Notes under the pieces: generated by a model
What the model saw: the letters and a program-made list of their open reading frames with translations, nothing else
The model's database searches: none
What the model was told of the DNA's origin: nothing
Source: an uncultured Hyphomicrobiaceae bacterium
GTDB lineage: Bacteria > Pseudomonadota > Alphaproteobacteria > Rhizobiales > CALHAX01
Direction: 5' to 3'
Assembly: GCA_937931785.1 (NCBI GenBank)
Contig: CALHAX010000021.1
Coordinates: 1 to 64,000 of the forward strand
DNA: 64,000 bases
Program-made: the position numbers and the translations under genes
In this document: positions 18,912-28,515 of the stretch, piece by piece
Layout: each line of letters begins with the position of its first letter
Position numbering within the stretch: position 1 is the first letter of the stretch

Positions 18912-19012
18912 ATGCTTACTTAATGCGTCTTGAGTCGCAACGGCCTATGGCACAGCCTGTCATTGAACCGAATAAATTCCAGCGTACACCTAGATTGCAA
19001 TTCGCGTGTGCT

Positions 19013-20059
19013 CTACTCCGTCAACAAGGATCGATCTGACCAGGCAGCAACTTTCTGCGCAACGACCTGCTGGTTTTCGGGAGAGAGTTTCGAGGCGATG
19101 ACGTCAAGCTTGAAGTCGGCGACGCCGCGTGAACGGGCGAGAATGTGCCACTTGGCAGCATCGACTCGAGATTGTTTGACACCAATTCCGAATGCGTAGA
19201 GGCGCGCCAACCTGTTCTGCGCCACAGGATTTCCAGCTTCGGCTGCAGCCAGAAAATACCACGCGGCACGTTCAATGTTTTTCGCCACACCGCGCCCTTT
19301 GAAGAGCATAACTGCATATTCGAGCTGCGCGCTGACGAGGCCTGCTGCTGCGGCCTTGCCCGTCCAGTCTGCGGCTTTCTTTTCGTCCTGCTCCACACCC
19401 TGCCCGAGTGCATACAATGAACCGAGGTCGTATTGCGCGTTGCGGTCGCCGGCGTGCGCGGCCCGTTGCATGAGCTTTGCCCCCCCTTTGACATCGCGCG
19501 TACGCCCATGGCCACCGAGGTAGGCAAGGGCAAGATTGTAGGTTGCGCCAGCATGCCCCCTTCGTGAGGATTCGGCAAAGAGTGCAGCGGCTTCCTTCGG
19601 ATCTTTCTGGACACCGTCACCCGTTGCGTAAATCACGCCCAGTGCAAAGGCAGCATTCTCATCGCCGAGTTCAACGCCCTTGCGGTACCACGCGATGGCC
19701 TTTTCGATATTCTTTGCGATACCCAAGCCGTCTGCGAGAATACGGCCAAGCAATGTGTGTGCGGCTGCGTCGCCTTCAGCGGCTGCAACTTTGGCGCGCT
19801 CGATGGCGGTCAGATAGTGGCCGCTTTCGAAGGCGGCGAAGGCTGGGTCCGGGCTGTTGGCCGATGCGTCAAGTGCGGCGGTTTTCTTTTGCGCTGCGGG
19901 TTCCTTACGAGACTTGACCTTGCGCGCCTTCTTCCTGGTTTTGGGTTTGGCGGGCTCAACACTTTGGCTCCATGAGCTGTTGGCGGCCAGAGACTGTGTG
20001 TTACCACCAACGGAGATGATCGCCGCAAGACTGACAAAAATTATTGCGCGGATCAGCAT
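19013..20059 (-). CDS. Exported Sel1-repeat protein
   Basis: 348 aa with a signal peptide (1-26), then a very basic linker (KPKTRKKARKVKSRK, about 38-55) and six or so Sel1-type repeats from about residue 75 (units such as ALGVIYATGDGVQKDPKEAA and DLGSLYALGQGVEQDEKKAA). Sel1 repeats are scaffolds for protein-protein contacts; in alphaproteobacteria exported ones often act in envelope or exopolysaccharide control. It starts 3 nt after the stop of the ThiE-like gene and is the second gene of that unit. Confidence 0.8.
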   Translation of the reverse strand: MLIRAIIFVSLAAIISVGGNTQSLAANSSWSQSVEPAKPKTRKKARKVKSRKEPAAQKKTAALDASANSPDPAFAAFESGHYLTAIERAKVAAAEGDAAAHTLLGRILADGLGIAKNIEKAIAWYRKGVELGDENAAFALGVIYATGDGVQKDPKEAAALFAESSRRGHAGATYNLALAYLGGHGRTRDVKGGAKLMQRAAHAGDRNAQYDLGSLYALGQGVEQDEKKAADWTGKAAAAGLVSAQLEYAVMLFKGRGVAKNIERAAWYFLAAAEAGNPVAQNRLARLYAFGIGVKQSRVDAAKWHILARSRGVADFKLDVIASKLSPENQQVVAQKVAAWSDRSLLTE

Positions 20060-20062
20060 CGA

Positions 20063-20638
20063 TTATGCCTCGACCAGCACGATCGCAGCGACAGCACCTT
20101 CCAACGCACGAAGCGCTTCCAGATGTGGCGGAGCGGAAATAAATTCAACTCCGTGGCGCGCGAGGTTCGCTGCCTCCTCGGGAGAAAGTGAACCCAGTGC
20201 GACGGATGGCACTTCAAAAATTTCGGACCACCACTGCAGATCATCGTGTCCATCGGGAAGTGTAAACGCCATGTAGTCCGCCCCCGCTTCGGCAAGCACC
20301 ATGGCAACGTGTCGATTGGGGCCAATTTCGGTGCCGACAATTCTGTCTTCTGGCAATTTTTCCCGGGTGGCCGCGTAGATCTCCGCGATGTCAGAACTCG
20401 TGGACAGGTGCACACCGTCGGCTTCCAAGGCGATGGCCAGTTCCACATCATCACAAACAAGCGCCGCGACGCCGGCGCTCTGCAAGATACGAACGGTTCC
20501 CTCGATATCGGTTGCGCTACCCGACGGCAAAAGAGCACACGCCACATCCCCCGCTCCAAGTATAGCGACGAGATCACCGGAAACTGTGGCGTCGCGAAGA
20601 TCGACGATCAGGCGGGTGCGGAGTTTAGGTTTGCTCAT
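20063..20638 (-). CDS. Thiamine-phosphate synthase-like (ThiE/TenI) protein
   Basis: 191 aa from ATG 20638 (ATG 20647 is also possible); a longer in-frame reading to 20767 adds residues unlike the family. The TIM-barrel pattern is visible: LRTRLIVDLRD, VAALVCDDVELAIALEADGVHLS (the family's ADGVHL), GADYMAF and GVEFISAPP. Not all ThiE active-site residues can be confirmed: the usual Lys and the GxxT/S phosphate motifs look altered, so it may be a non-thiamine paralogue. No other thi gene and no TPP riboswitch is nearby. Confidence 0.65.
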   Translation of the reverse strand: MSKPKLRTRLIVDLRDATVSGDLVAILGAGDVACALLPSGSATDIEGTVRILQSAGVAALVCDDVELAIALEADGVHLSTSSDIAEIYAATREKLPEDRIVGTEIGPNRHVAMVLAEAGADYMAFTLPDGHDDLQWWSEIFEVPSVALGSLSPEEAANLARHGVEFISAPPHLEALRALEGAVAAIVLVEA

Positions 20639-20773
20639 TTTGGACATTTGCGGTTGCACAGCGGGTGTTGCCAGCCATACTGCTGTCGATTCAGGCGAAC
20701 AAGTGGCGAGATGCGTGCCATTTATCACTGAACTGCGGCGCTTCGCTTTGGAATTCAAGGAACACATCGAAAC

Positions 20774-20950
20774 ATGACGAAAATTGTGATGCTGTTCTTT
20801 ACAGCCATGGCTTGTATTCAGGTGATCCGCCCACTGGGCTGGCCAGGCCTGAAGACCCGCCAGGATGCCTGGAAGCTGGCCGTTGGTGGCATGGTGATCG
20901 CCTTCCTGCTTGTGGCGATCACGTCTGGTTTCAAATCAAATGTCAGCTAG
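20774..20950 (+). CDS. 58-aa membrane protein overlapping the MBL hydrolase gene
   Basis: ATG 20774 to TAG 20950. Residues 2-16 (KIVMLFFTAMACIQV) and 35-51 (AVGGMVIAFLLVAIT) are hydrophobic, giving two short membrane segments around a polar loop with RPLGWPGLKTRQDAWK. The stop overlaps the next gene by 11 nt in another frame, implying translational coupling. I do not recognise the family, but the position, hydrophobic pattern and tight overlap support a real gene. Confidence 0.65.
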   Translation: MTKIVMLFFTAMACIQVIRPLGWPGLKTRQDAWKLAVGGMVIAFLLVAITSGFKSNVS

Positions 20951-21830
20951 GCCAAACGCATTTTTACTGACGTTGCTGGGCACCGGCTGCCCAGTTGCGT
21001 CGCCACGTCGCTATGGTGCGGCCAATCTGGTGCAGTGCGGCGGATTGACGATTCTTGTGGATGTCGGATCGGGTGCCACGCAACGTCTCGTGGCAGCAGG
21101 GTCGAACGGATCGAAGATCGACGCGCTGCTCATCACCCATATCCACTCCGACCACCTTGTCGATCTCTACCAGTTCATCGTTTCGTCCTGGCATCAGAAC
21201 CGGGATCGTCCGCAATTGATTTACGGACCGCCCGGCACGCAAGCGTTCGTGGAAGCGCAAATGGCGGCGTGGAAGGATGAACGCGAACTGCGGATTGCGT
21301 TCGAGGAACGCACGTCGGTAGAGGCGTTCGAAATCGAAGTCATTGAGTTCGACGAAAGCGGCCCCTTGATCGGAACAGATCATGGTCAGGTCTCTGCCGT
21401 TCGCGTTGATCATGATCCGATCGAGCATGCGTTCGGATTCGTGTTCGAGAGCGAGGACAAGAAACTTGTGCTCTCAGGCGACACGCGACCCTGCCCGGCG
21501 TTGATAGAAGCAGCGCGAGATGCAGACGTTCTGGTGCACGAAGTTTTCGTACACAGCGTGATCCCGCCTGCAGGTACACGCTCAAGGCAAACGATTTCGA
21601 AAGTGGCAAGTTACCACACACTTTCGACAGATGTGGGCCGTGTAGCGTCAGACGCCGGAGCCAAGGCGCTTGTGCTGACACATATCGTGCCGCCGGATAT
21701 GGAGCCACGCGTGCTGTTGAGCCATGCCAGCACCGCCTTCAAAGGTCCAATTATTGTTGGAGAAGACCTGATGGAGATCGACGTGCAGCGTGGGTGGGTT
21801 CGATCGGGTGATCTGCAATTTGCATTCTGA
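20940..21830 (+). CDS. Metallo-beta-lactamase fold hydrolase (RNase Z-like)
   Basis: 296 aa from ATG 20940, where the family's N-terminal strand begins (LLTLLGTGCP). The zinc motif THIHSDHLVD gives His67, His69, Asp71 and His72. Later ligands are VHEVFVH, SGDTRPCP and LTHIVPP. It resembles arylsulfatase/RNase Z-like MBL enzymes that act on phosphodiesters or sulfates; the substrate is unknown. It overlaps the 58-aa membrane protein gene and is followed on the same strand by a cupin and a GST. Confidence 0.85.
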   Translation: MSARPNAFLLTLLGTGCPVASPRRYGAANLVQCGGLTILVDVGSGATQRLVAAGSNGSKIDALLITHIHSDHLVDLYQFIVSSWHQNRDRPQLIYGPPGTQAFVEAQMAAWKDERELRIAFEERTSVEAFEIEVIEFDESGPLIGTDHGQVSAVRVDHDPIEHAFGFVFESEDKKLVLSGDTRPCPALIEAARDADVLVHEVFVHSVIPPAGTRSRQTISKVASYHTLSTDVGRVASDAGAKALVLTHIVPPDMEPRVLLSHASTAFKGPIIVGEDLMEIDVQRGWVRSGDLQFAF

Positions 21831-21897
21831 GGTTTGCGGCAGGGCGGGACTAAGCTAAAGCAACGCCAACCGCTGGCGACGACACAAGGCAAATTCA

Positions 21898-22305
21898 ATG
21901 GATCATTATCGCAATGGCGCACGGGCATCACGCTCAGGCCCGGCTGACTACTTCAGCGGAACAGTTGTCATAGACCCCATCGTGGAGGCGCCCGAACCGT
22001 CACGAGTCCGGGCGCTCCGTGTGAGTTTTGCGCCCGGCGCGCGGACAGCATGGCATACACATCCTCTCGGGCAAACGCTTTACGTGCTGTCAGGCATCGG
22101 ACGCTATCAAACACTCGGCGCACCTGTTCAGACAATCCGGGCTGGCGACACAATCTGGATTCCACCAGGTGAGAAGCACTGGCACGGCGCTGCGCCGGAC
22201 AACGCGATGGTGCATATCGCAATTCAGGAAGCACTGGATGGCAGCAATGTGGACTGGATGGAACATGTCACGGACGAAGACTACAACGTTACGCCTGACG
22301 CCTGA
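21898..22305 (+). CDS. Cupin domain protein
   Basis: 135 aa, a single cupin barrel. Motif 1 is WHTHPLGQTLYVLSGIGRYQ (metal ligands His in HTH and Gln/Glu position, with the partner Tyr) and motif 2 GDTIWIPPGEKHWHG. It resembles carboxymuconolactone-associated or quercetinase-like small cupins, with a metal-binding site that may be catalytic. Its place, 67 nt after the MBL gene and 26 nt before the GST gene, suggests one transcription unit. Confidence 0.85.
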   Translation: MDHYRNGARASRSGPADYFSGTVVIDPIVEAPEPSRVRALRVSFAPGARTAWHTHPLGQTLYVLSGIGRYQTLGAPVQTIRAGDTIWIPPGEKHWHGAAPDNAMVHIAIQEALDGSNVDWMEHVTDEDYNVTPDA

Positions 22306-22331
22306 TCGCCCGCAACTGAAGAGCATTCGCA

Positions 22332-23261
22332 ATGACTGATGTTATTCTCCACCATTATCCACAGTCGCCCGTTGCGGAGAAGGTGCGGGTCGGCCTCGGG
22401 ATCAAGGGCGCGGAATGGCATTCCGTCGAGATCCCACGCATTCCGCCGAAGCCGGATCTGATGCCGCTTACTGGTGGTTATCGCCGTACGCCTGTGATGC
22501 AAATAGGTGCAGACATCTATTGCGACAGCCAGTGTATCCTGCGGGAGCTGGAGAACCGGATTCCATCACCGACGTTTTTTCCAGAAGGATCGATTGGACT
22601 GAACTGGTTGTTGAGCCGTGCGACTGAGGCGGATCTGTTCACACATATGATCCGTGTCGTACTCGGCGCGAACGTCGCAGACCTGCCGGATGCTTTTGCA
22701 AACGATCGGGGGCGTCTCTACTTCGGTCCGGAGTTTGATCTTGAACAGGAAGCGGCCATTCTCCCCCATGTTCTGGCGCAAATCCGCGCACACTATGGAT
22801 GGGTCGAGCAGCAACTTGCTGGAGGAAGCAAATTCCTCTTCGGCGATGCGCCAGGATTGGCCGACGCTGCTGTTTATTATCTCGTGTGGTTCCTGAGAGG
22901 CCGTTGGTCCGGTGGGCCAGCATTTCTTTCGGAGTTTCCGGCGCTGGAAGCCTGGGAGAAACGGGTTGAAGGACTTGGACACGGGACACAAACTGAAATG
23001 TCTGCGGAGGCTGCGCTGGAGATTGCACGCACGTCGAAACCAAGCGAACCTATCACCGGGGATCCACTTGATCCGCAGGGCTTCAAACCCGGCGAACGCG
23101 TTTCCGTTGTCCCGGACGTGGATGGCGGCGATCCCGCCGTGAAAGGCGCGATCCATGTCATCACGCGCGACAGCATTGGCATTCTGCGGGATGATCCACG
23201 GGTTGGAGAAATCTGCATTCATTTCCCACGCGCGGGATATCGTGTCGTGGCGCTGGACTAG
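22332..23261 (+). CDS. Glutathione S-transferase-like protein with C-terminal SH3-like extension
   Basis: 309 aa, about 90 longer than a normal GST. The thioredoxin-like N-terminus (LHHYPQSPVAEKVRVGLGIKG) has Ser in the catalytic position region. The helical GST-C domain ends near residue 225. The extra tail (about 240-309) contains FKPGERVSVVPD and ICIHFPRAGYRV, with strand-like spacing that resembles a small SH3-like barrel. Substrate unknown. Its stop overlaps the stop of the convergent CoA-transferase gene by 4 nt. Confidence 0.8.
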   Translation: MTDVILHHYPQSPVAEKVRVGLGIKGAEWHSVEIPRIPPKPDLMPLTGGYRRTPVMQIGADIYCDSQCILRELENRIPSPTFFPEGSIGLNWLLSRATEADLFTHMIRVVLGANVADLPDAFANDRGRLYFGPEFDLEQEAAILPHVLAQIRAHYGWVEQQLAGGSKFLFGDAPGLADAAVYYLVWFLRGRWSGGPAFLSEFPALEAWEKRVEGLGHGTQTEMSAEAALEIARTSKPSEPITGDPLDPQGFKPGERVSVVPDVDGGDPAVKGAIHVITRDSIGILRDDPRVGEICIHFPRAGYRVVALD

Positions 23262-24526
23262 CCGATAATCCCCTTGTTGCGCAGCTCACTCTGCATGGTT
23301 TCATCGAGAGAGAGAATTTCACTCAACACATCGCTTGTGTGTTCGCCAAGTATGGGCGGACCATGACGATACGTGGGAGGCGTACCCGACATCCGTACGG
23401 GACTCGCGATCTGCGGAATCATTCCACCGGCGGCCACTGCATGTGGCATCTCGAACTGCATGCCACGTGCCTGAACCTGCGGATCTTCAAACACCTGATC
23501 AATGGCGTTGACCGGCCCGCATGGAACGCCCGCCTTCTCCATGGCTGCGATCCAGTCTGCTTGTGACCGGGCTCGCATGATGTCTTCCATCTGCGCTTCC
23601 AGTTCCCCGCGCAACCGCACACGACCTTCATTCGTGTGAAAACGTTCATCGTTCTTGAGATGCGGGCAATCAGCAGCGTCGCACCATGCTGCAAACTGCC
23701 GATCGTTGCCCGCTGCGATTATGACGTGCCCGTCCGCAACCTCGAACACCCGATAGGGAACAATGCTCGCGTGCGCGTTGCCAAGCCGTGCAGGCCGCTC
23801 GCCGGAGATCAGCGCATGCATGCCGACATTCGAGAGCCAGGCGATTTGTGTGTCGAGGAGAGAAATATCAATGTGCTGGCCGCGACGTTGGACCTTTGCA
23901 TCTGTTCCAGCATCAGCATCACGTTTGTAAAGCGCGGCAAGAATCGAGCTGAGTGCATACATTCCCGCCATCAGGTCTGAAACAGCAACACCAGCCTTCA
24001 TGGGTTGCCCGTCAGGTTCGCCTGTAATGCTCATCAGGCCCCCCATGGCCTGGATCAGAAAATCATACCCGGCACGGGGCGCATAGGGTCCTGTCTGACC
24101 GAAGCCTGTGATGGAACAATAAATCAGATGTGGAAATTCCGCACGCAACGTTTCATGATCGAGGCCATATTTTGCCAAACCACCAACCTTGAAATTCTCA
24201 ATAAAGACATCGGACATCGCAGCAATTTTGCGAACTATGTCCGCACCTTCAGGCGTCGCGATGTCAACTGCGACCGATTTCTTGTTGCGATTTGCGGAGG
24301 TGTAGTAGCTGCTTTCGGTTGTTTCGTTCCCCATGTCGTCACGAACGAACGGTGGGCCCCATTTACGGGTATCGTCGCCACGCTGGGGATGCTCGATCTT
24401 GATCACATCAGCGCCGAGATCGCCCATGATCTGGGTGGCAGAGGGGCCCGCCAGAATGCGGCTCAGATCCAGGATGCGAACGCCCTGCAGTGCGCCGCCT
24501 GACGCGCCTGGATCAGAACGTACCAT
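23258..24526 (-). CDS. Family III CoA-transferase (CaiB/BaiF)
   Basis: 422 aa from ATG 24526, where the family start GVRILDLSRILAGPSATQIMGDLGADVIKIEHP follows; an upstream in-frame extension overlaps the TPP-enzyme gene. The catalytic Asp lies in AVSDLMAGMYAL (about 185). Other conserved parts are SANRNKKSVAVDI and PCGPVNAIDQVFEDPQVQARG. These enzymes move CoA between carboxylates. The overlap with the preceding TPP-enzyme gene (14 nt) shows a two-gene operon. Confidence 0.88.
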   Translation of the reverse strand: MVRSDPGASGGALQGVRILDLSRILAGPSATQIMGDLGADVIKIEHPQRGDDTRKWGPPFVRDDMGNETTESSYYTSANRNKKSVAVDIATPEGADIVRKIAAMSDVFIENFKVGGLAKYGLDHETLRAEFPHLIYCSITGFGQTGPYAPRAGYDFLIQAMGGLMSITGEPDGQPMKAGVAVSDLMAGMYALSSILAALYKRDADAGTDAKVQRRGQHIDISLLDTQIAWLSNVGMHALISGERPARLGNAHASIVPYRVFEVADGHVIIAAGNDRQFAAWCDAADCPHLKNDERFHTNEGRVRLRGELEAQMEDIMRARSQADWIAAMEKAGVPCGPVNAIDQVFEDPQVQARGMQFEMPHAVAAGGMIPQIASPVRMSGTPPTYRHGPPILGEHTSDVLSEILSLDETMQSELRNKGIIG

Positions 24527-26126
24527 CGTAGGATTCCCTATCGATTTCTGCCGCAATGACTGTGAACGTGTCTGCATCCAATGCGTCTTTCAGCGCACTC
24601 TCAAGCTCTGCGCTTGAGGACACTGAAATACCGTTGCCACCCATGGCCGCTGCGATCGCTGCAAAGTTGGTGTGGCCAAAATCAACACCGACGTTCTGCA
24701 GTTGACGCTGGCGTTGCTTGATATCGATCAATGCAAGCGAGCGGTCCACAAACACAACGACAATGATCGGAAGTTCAAGCTCCGCTGCGCTGGCAAGTTC
24801 ACCCAGAATCATCAGAAGGCCGGCATCGCCGATGAAGGCAACGCTTGGGCGTTCCGGTTCCGCGATTTTTGCGCCCAGTGCGAGCGGAACCGCACACCCC
24901 ATTGTGCAGAGCCCCGTTGATTGGAGAAGCGTACGCGGCTCCGTGCACGTCCACATCTGCGAGAGGAGTATGCGATGCGCGCCACTGTCTACGCTGGCGG
25001 TCGTGTTGGTAGGCAGAACTTTCCGCGAAACTGCAACCACGGCGCCTGGCCCCCAATCGTCTGGCGCGTCGAACTTGGCGTCCAGTCGCGTTCGTGCTTC
25101 CTCAGGTTCGCCATCGCTCCATGTTCCGCTGCTCGTCTTTGACGGTGCCAGTGCTTTCAGACCAGCTTCGATGTTGCCGACAAATGTCACGGAGGCGGTG
25201 TGCATGTCGTGATCATTCGGATTGGTCGTCAATTCGATAACGTGCTGTGTGGTCGTGTCCCATGGATTGCGCCAACCCGTGCGCATTTCAATCGGATCGT
25301 ATCCAACCGTCACGATAACGTCAGCCCTGCGCACAACCGGCAAGAGAATATCGTCTGCTATCGGCGAAAGTCCCGCCCCGCCAAGAACCTGGCGATGATT
25401 TTCCGATACGACACCCTTGGCTTTGTAGGTGGTTATGAGTTCCGCTCCAGTTGTCTCGATGAATGTTGTCAGCTGCGCGCTGGTCGCGGCATCCATGGCT
25501 TCCAGACCGGCAATCACAAGAGGGCGCCTGGCGGATGCCAGCCATTGTTTTGCCTCCTTCAATTCCTTCCCTTCCACCGGTCCTCCGGTCACCGGAGCAG
25601 GCGGGGGAAAATATCCTTCTGCGGACGCGGGGGCCACAGCTACGGAAATTGGAACATCAATGTGTACTGGCCCCGGACGTGATCCGGTTGCGCATCTCAC
25701 TGCACGATCTGCGACAACAGCAGCAGCATTGGCATTCAGCTTCAGGCTTGCGCGGGTGATCGGACGCAGCAATTGCTGATGATCGAAAACCTGGTGGGTG
25801 TACGTCATGGCCTCATCGTCATCAACGCATCCCGTGAGGAAAATCAGTGGCACACGATCTTGTTCCGCGTTGGCGACAACGTTTATGGCATTCGCAACGC
25901 CCGGCCCCAGAGTTGCAACCAGTATGCCCGGTGCGCCCGTACGGTGGTAGATACCCTCCGCCATGAAGCCTGCCGAGTTTTCGTGCTTGGCAAGGATGAA
26001 GTCGATACCGGCCTTCGCGAGCGCATCAACCAAGGTCAGTACCTCACCTCCAGGGATGCCAAACGCATGGCGGCATCCAGCGTCGTACAAACGGCGGGCA
26101 AGCACATCGGCAGCACGGTCGGTCAT
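24513..26126 (-). CDS. Thiamine-diphosphate enzyme of the acetolactate synthase fold
   Basis: 537 aa with three TPP-family domains. The activating Glu is Glu49 in AKHENSAGFMAEG. The TPP motif is GDAGLLM... with the downstream Asp in VVVFVDRSLA (GDG-x-D type, here GDA). The middle domain (about 185-330) is complete. It could be an acetolactate synthase, an oxalyl- or 2-hydroxyacyl-CoA type lyase or a decarboxylase; residues specific to oxalyl-CoA decarboxylase cannot be confirmed. Overlap with a CoA-transferase points to a CoA-linked carboxylic acid pathway (inference). Confidence 0.75.
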   Translation of the reverse strand: MTDRAADVLARRLYDAGCRHAFGIPGGEVLTLVDALAKAGIDFILAKHENSAGFMAEGIYHRTGAPGILVATLGPGVANAINVVANAEQDRVPLIFLTGCVDDDEAMTYTHQVFDHQQLLRPITRASLKLNANAAAVVADRAVRCATGSRPGPVHIDVPISVAVAPASAEGYFPPPAPVTGGPVEGKELKEAKQWLASARRPLVIAGLEAMDAATSAQLTTFIETTGAELITTYKAKGVVSENHRQVLGGAGLSPIADDILLPVVRRADVIVTVGYDPIEMRTGWRNPWDTTTQHVIELTTNPNDHDMHTASVTFVGNIEAGLKALAPSKTSSGTWSDGEPEEARTRLDAKFDAPDDWGPGAVVAVSRKVLPTNTTASVDSGAHRILLSQMWTCTEPRTLLQSTGLCTMGCAVPLALGAKIAEPERPSVAFIGDAGLLMILGELASAAELELPIIVVVFVDRSLALIDIKQRQRQLQNVGVDFGHTNFAAIAAAMGGNGISVSSSAELESALKDALDADTFTVIAAEIDRESYDGTF

Positions 26127-26176
26127 GTTGGGAAACTCTTGAAGGGGGCGAAATCAGATGACAGGTTTACCGCTCA

Positions 26177-27139
26177 TTACTGGCGCATCGCAAGTTGTAT
26201 AGCTTGTGAAAATGTTTGCGGCGGGTTCCAGGCCAAACGTCGCCTGGCATGTGTGATGTCCAGCTTAAAAGACCCACAAAGCTGGTTTGCCATTGCACCA
26301 CGCCCGACGACCGCGAGTCCTCGCGTGAGAACCGGTGCAGGCACAGGCCACAGCCTTGGGCGTTTTCCAAGCCCATTTGCAATAGCCCGGATTACGTCGG
26401 GGGTTGATTGATCGTCATCGTCGGACACCAGGAATGTGTCATTTGCTGCGGCGGGGTGCGCAAGACAGGTCATCAGAAAATCAACGAGATTGTCGCGTGA
26501 AATAAAGCTGCGGCGATTGACGATGCTTGCAAGAGGCAACGGTAGACCGCGCCGAATGATGTGGACGAGTTTTCCGAAGTTTCCTGGAACTTCGCCAGGG
26601 CCGTAAACCAGGGGAGGCCGTACGATGACAACCTCCATGCCAGTGTTTTCTGCGACGCGCCACAGGGCCTCTTCGGCGTCGCGTTTGGACACTGCGTAAG
26701 CGGTATGAGGGTTGTATCCGGATTTTTCCGTGAAAGGGTGTTCGAATGTAAGCGGACCATGCACTCCAGCAGAACTCAGGAAAACAAATTTTCTTACGCC
26801 CACTCGCGCAGCCTGTTCCGCAAGACGGCGTGTTCCAGCCACATTCACGGCATGGAACGCTGCATCTGGATCGACGTCTTTTTCATCCAGAACGTGCACA
26901 CGCGCAGCGGTATGAACGACTACAGAGCACCCGTCCAGCGCACCTCGCCATTCTGTGTGTGGGCCGATGTCACCAACAGCGTGATACTTATCAGCCTTGG
27001 TATTGATCGGGGGCGTACGGGCCACGCCAACAGGCACATAAAACGCACTTTGCTGCAGTTTCTGAATGAGACCTCGGGCGACAAATCCAGTTGCGCCGGT
27101 GACGGCAATTCGATCTTGTTTGATCCCGCTATCAGACAA
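26177..27139 (-). CDS. NAD-dependent nucleotide-sugar epimerase/dehydratase
   Basis: 320 aa, an extended SDR. Cofactor motif TGATGFVARGL (14-24) and the active triad in SSAGVHG and YAVSKRDAE (Tyr-x3-Lys). UDP-glucose/UDP-GlcNAc 4-epimerase-like. Last gene of a three-gene minus-strand polysaccharide unit (sugar transferase, ugd, this gene); the gap to ugd is 11 nt. Substrate probably a UDP-sugar made or used with UDP-glucuronate. Confidence 0.85.
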   Translation of the reverse strand: MSDSGIKQDRIAVTGATGFVARGLIQKLQQSAFYVPVGVARTPPINTKADKYHAVGDIGPHTEWRGALDGCSVVVHTAARVHVLDEKDVDPDAAFHAVNVAGTRRLAEQAARVGVRKFVFLSSAGVHGPLTFEHPFTEKSGYNPHTAYAVSKRDAEEALWRVAENTGMEVVIVRPPLVYGPGEVPGNFGKLVHIIRRGLPLPLASIVNRRSFISRDNLVDFLMTCLAHPAAANDTFLVSDDDDQSTPDVIRAIANGLGKRPRLWPVPAPVLTRGLAVVGRGAMANQLCGSFKLDITHARRRLAWNPPQTFSQAIQLAMRQ

Positions 27140-27150
27140 CGGCGTTATCC

Positions 27151-28515
27151 CTATTCTGCAGCCTGCGCACGGCGTTCTCGGTCATCGATCGATGCACCTC
27201 GCCCAACTCCGTAATAGAGAATACCAGCATCAGAGAATATTGACGGATCGTAGATATTTCGCCCGTCGATCAACACGGGTACTTTCAACTTCGCCTTGAG
27301 AACAGACGGATCCACGATGTGGAATTCTTTCCACTCCGTACAGACAACAAGCGCGTCTGCGCCCTCTAAGGCTGCGTCACGGGTGTCGACAATGTCCAGA
27401 TCATCCCGCTCTCCGTAAAGCCGTCTACACTGATCGCCGGCTTCAGGGTCAAAGGCTTGAACTCTTGCGCCTGCTTGCCAGAGTGCTTCCATCAATGTGC
27501 GGCTGGGTGCCTCACGCATGTCGTCTGTGTTCGGTTTGAAGGCAAGGCCCCACACGGCAATGGTGCGACCACGCAACCGCCCATCGAGCGCCTGAAACAA
27601 TTTCGCAAATAGCGTTTCCTTTTGCCGCGCATTGACGCTCTCGATCGCGCGCAGCAACTCTGCGTCATAACCAACGTCTTCTGCGGTGCGCACAAGCGCT
27701 TGAACGTCTTTCGGGAAGCAGGACCCGCCATAACCGCACCCTGGATTGATGAACTGAAAACCAATCCTTGGGTCTGTCCCGATGCCGCACCGCACATCCT
27801 CCATGTCGGCGCCAAGGCGTTCGGCCAGGTTTGCGATTTCGTTGATGAAGCTGATCTTGGAGGCGAGCATTGCATTGGCGGCGTACTTGGTCAGTTCAGC
27901 AGCACGCTCGTCCATGACGATCAGTTTGACATTGTCGCGCGTGAACGGCGCGTAACACTCACGCATAAGAGCTGCAACACGCGTCGAGGCGGTTCCGACG
28001 ATAATCCGCGATGCGTTCTTGAAATCCTCGACAGCCGCTCCGCCGCGCAGGAACTCAGGATTGGAGCAGACGTCAAAGTCCTGGGTCACGCTTCGCTGTG
28101 ACAATTCAGTACATACAGCTGTGCGCACCAGATCCGTGGTGCCAACCGGGACGGTCGATTTGTTGATGATGACCCGATAGTCGTTAATGTGCCGACCGAT
28201 CTGCGACGCCACTGCGAGAACATGCTTCAGGTCGGCCCGTCCATCCTCATCAGGTGGTGTCCCGACAGCTATAAACTGGAGAAGGCCGAAGGCTACCCCC
28301 TCCACCGCGTCACTCGAAAACTGCAAACGTCCGGCTTCGGCATTGGTCCGCACAATTTCAGCAAGCCCTGGTTCATAGATTGGCAGCACACCATTCTTCA
28401 GGCTCTCGATCTTGCGTGCGTCGACATCGACACAAAGCACGTGGTGTCCAGCGTCAGCCAGACAAGCGCCACTGACAAGACCGACGTAGCCGCTGCCATA
28501 AACAGTGATCTTCAT
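27151..28515 (-). CDS. ugd: UDP-glucose 6-dehydrogenase
   Basis: 454 aa. NAD site [10 protein letters not shown] (8-17), catalytic Cys in [14 protein letters not shown] (about 255-268), and the C-terminal UDP-binding domain with [16 protein letters not shown]. It oxidises UDP-glucose twice to UDP-glucuronate for exopolysaccharide or lipopolysaccharide. Transcribed after the sugar-transferase gene with a 127-nt gap, before the epimerase gene. Confidence 0.97.
   Translation of the reverse strand: MKITVYGSGYVGLVSGACLADAGHHVLCVDVDARKIESLKNGVLPIYEPGLAEIVRTNAEAGRLQFSSDAVEGVAFGLLQFIAVGTPPDEDGRADLKHVLAVASQIGRHINDYRVIINKSTVPVGTTDLVRTAVCTELSQRSVTQDFDVCSNPEFLRGGAAVEDFKNASRIIVGTASTRVAALMRECYAPFTRDNVKLIVMDERAAELTKYAANAMLASKISFINEIANLAERLGADMEDVRCGIGTDPRIGFQFINPGCGYGGSCFPKDVQALVRTAEDVGYDAELLRAIESVNARQKETLFAKLFQALDGRLRGRTIAVWGLAFKPNTDDMREAPSRTLMEALWQAGARVQAFDPEAGDQCRRLYGERDDLDIVDTRDAALEGADALVVCTEWKEFHIVDPSVLKAKLKVPVLIDGRNIYDPSIFSDAGILYYGVGRGASIDDRERRAQAAE

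Noticed and set aside
20639-20773. TPP riboswitch before the ThiE-like gene
   Set aside because: The CTGAGA-type conserved core and paired stems are not present.
23258-26126. Naming the pair as oxalate catabolism genes
   Set aside because: Residues specific to oxalyl-CoA decarboxylase and formyl-CoA transferase could not be confirmed; the TPP enzyme looks closer to acetolactate synthase.
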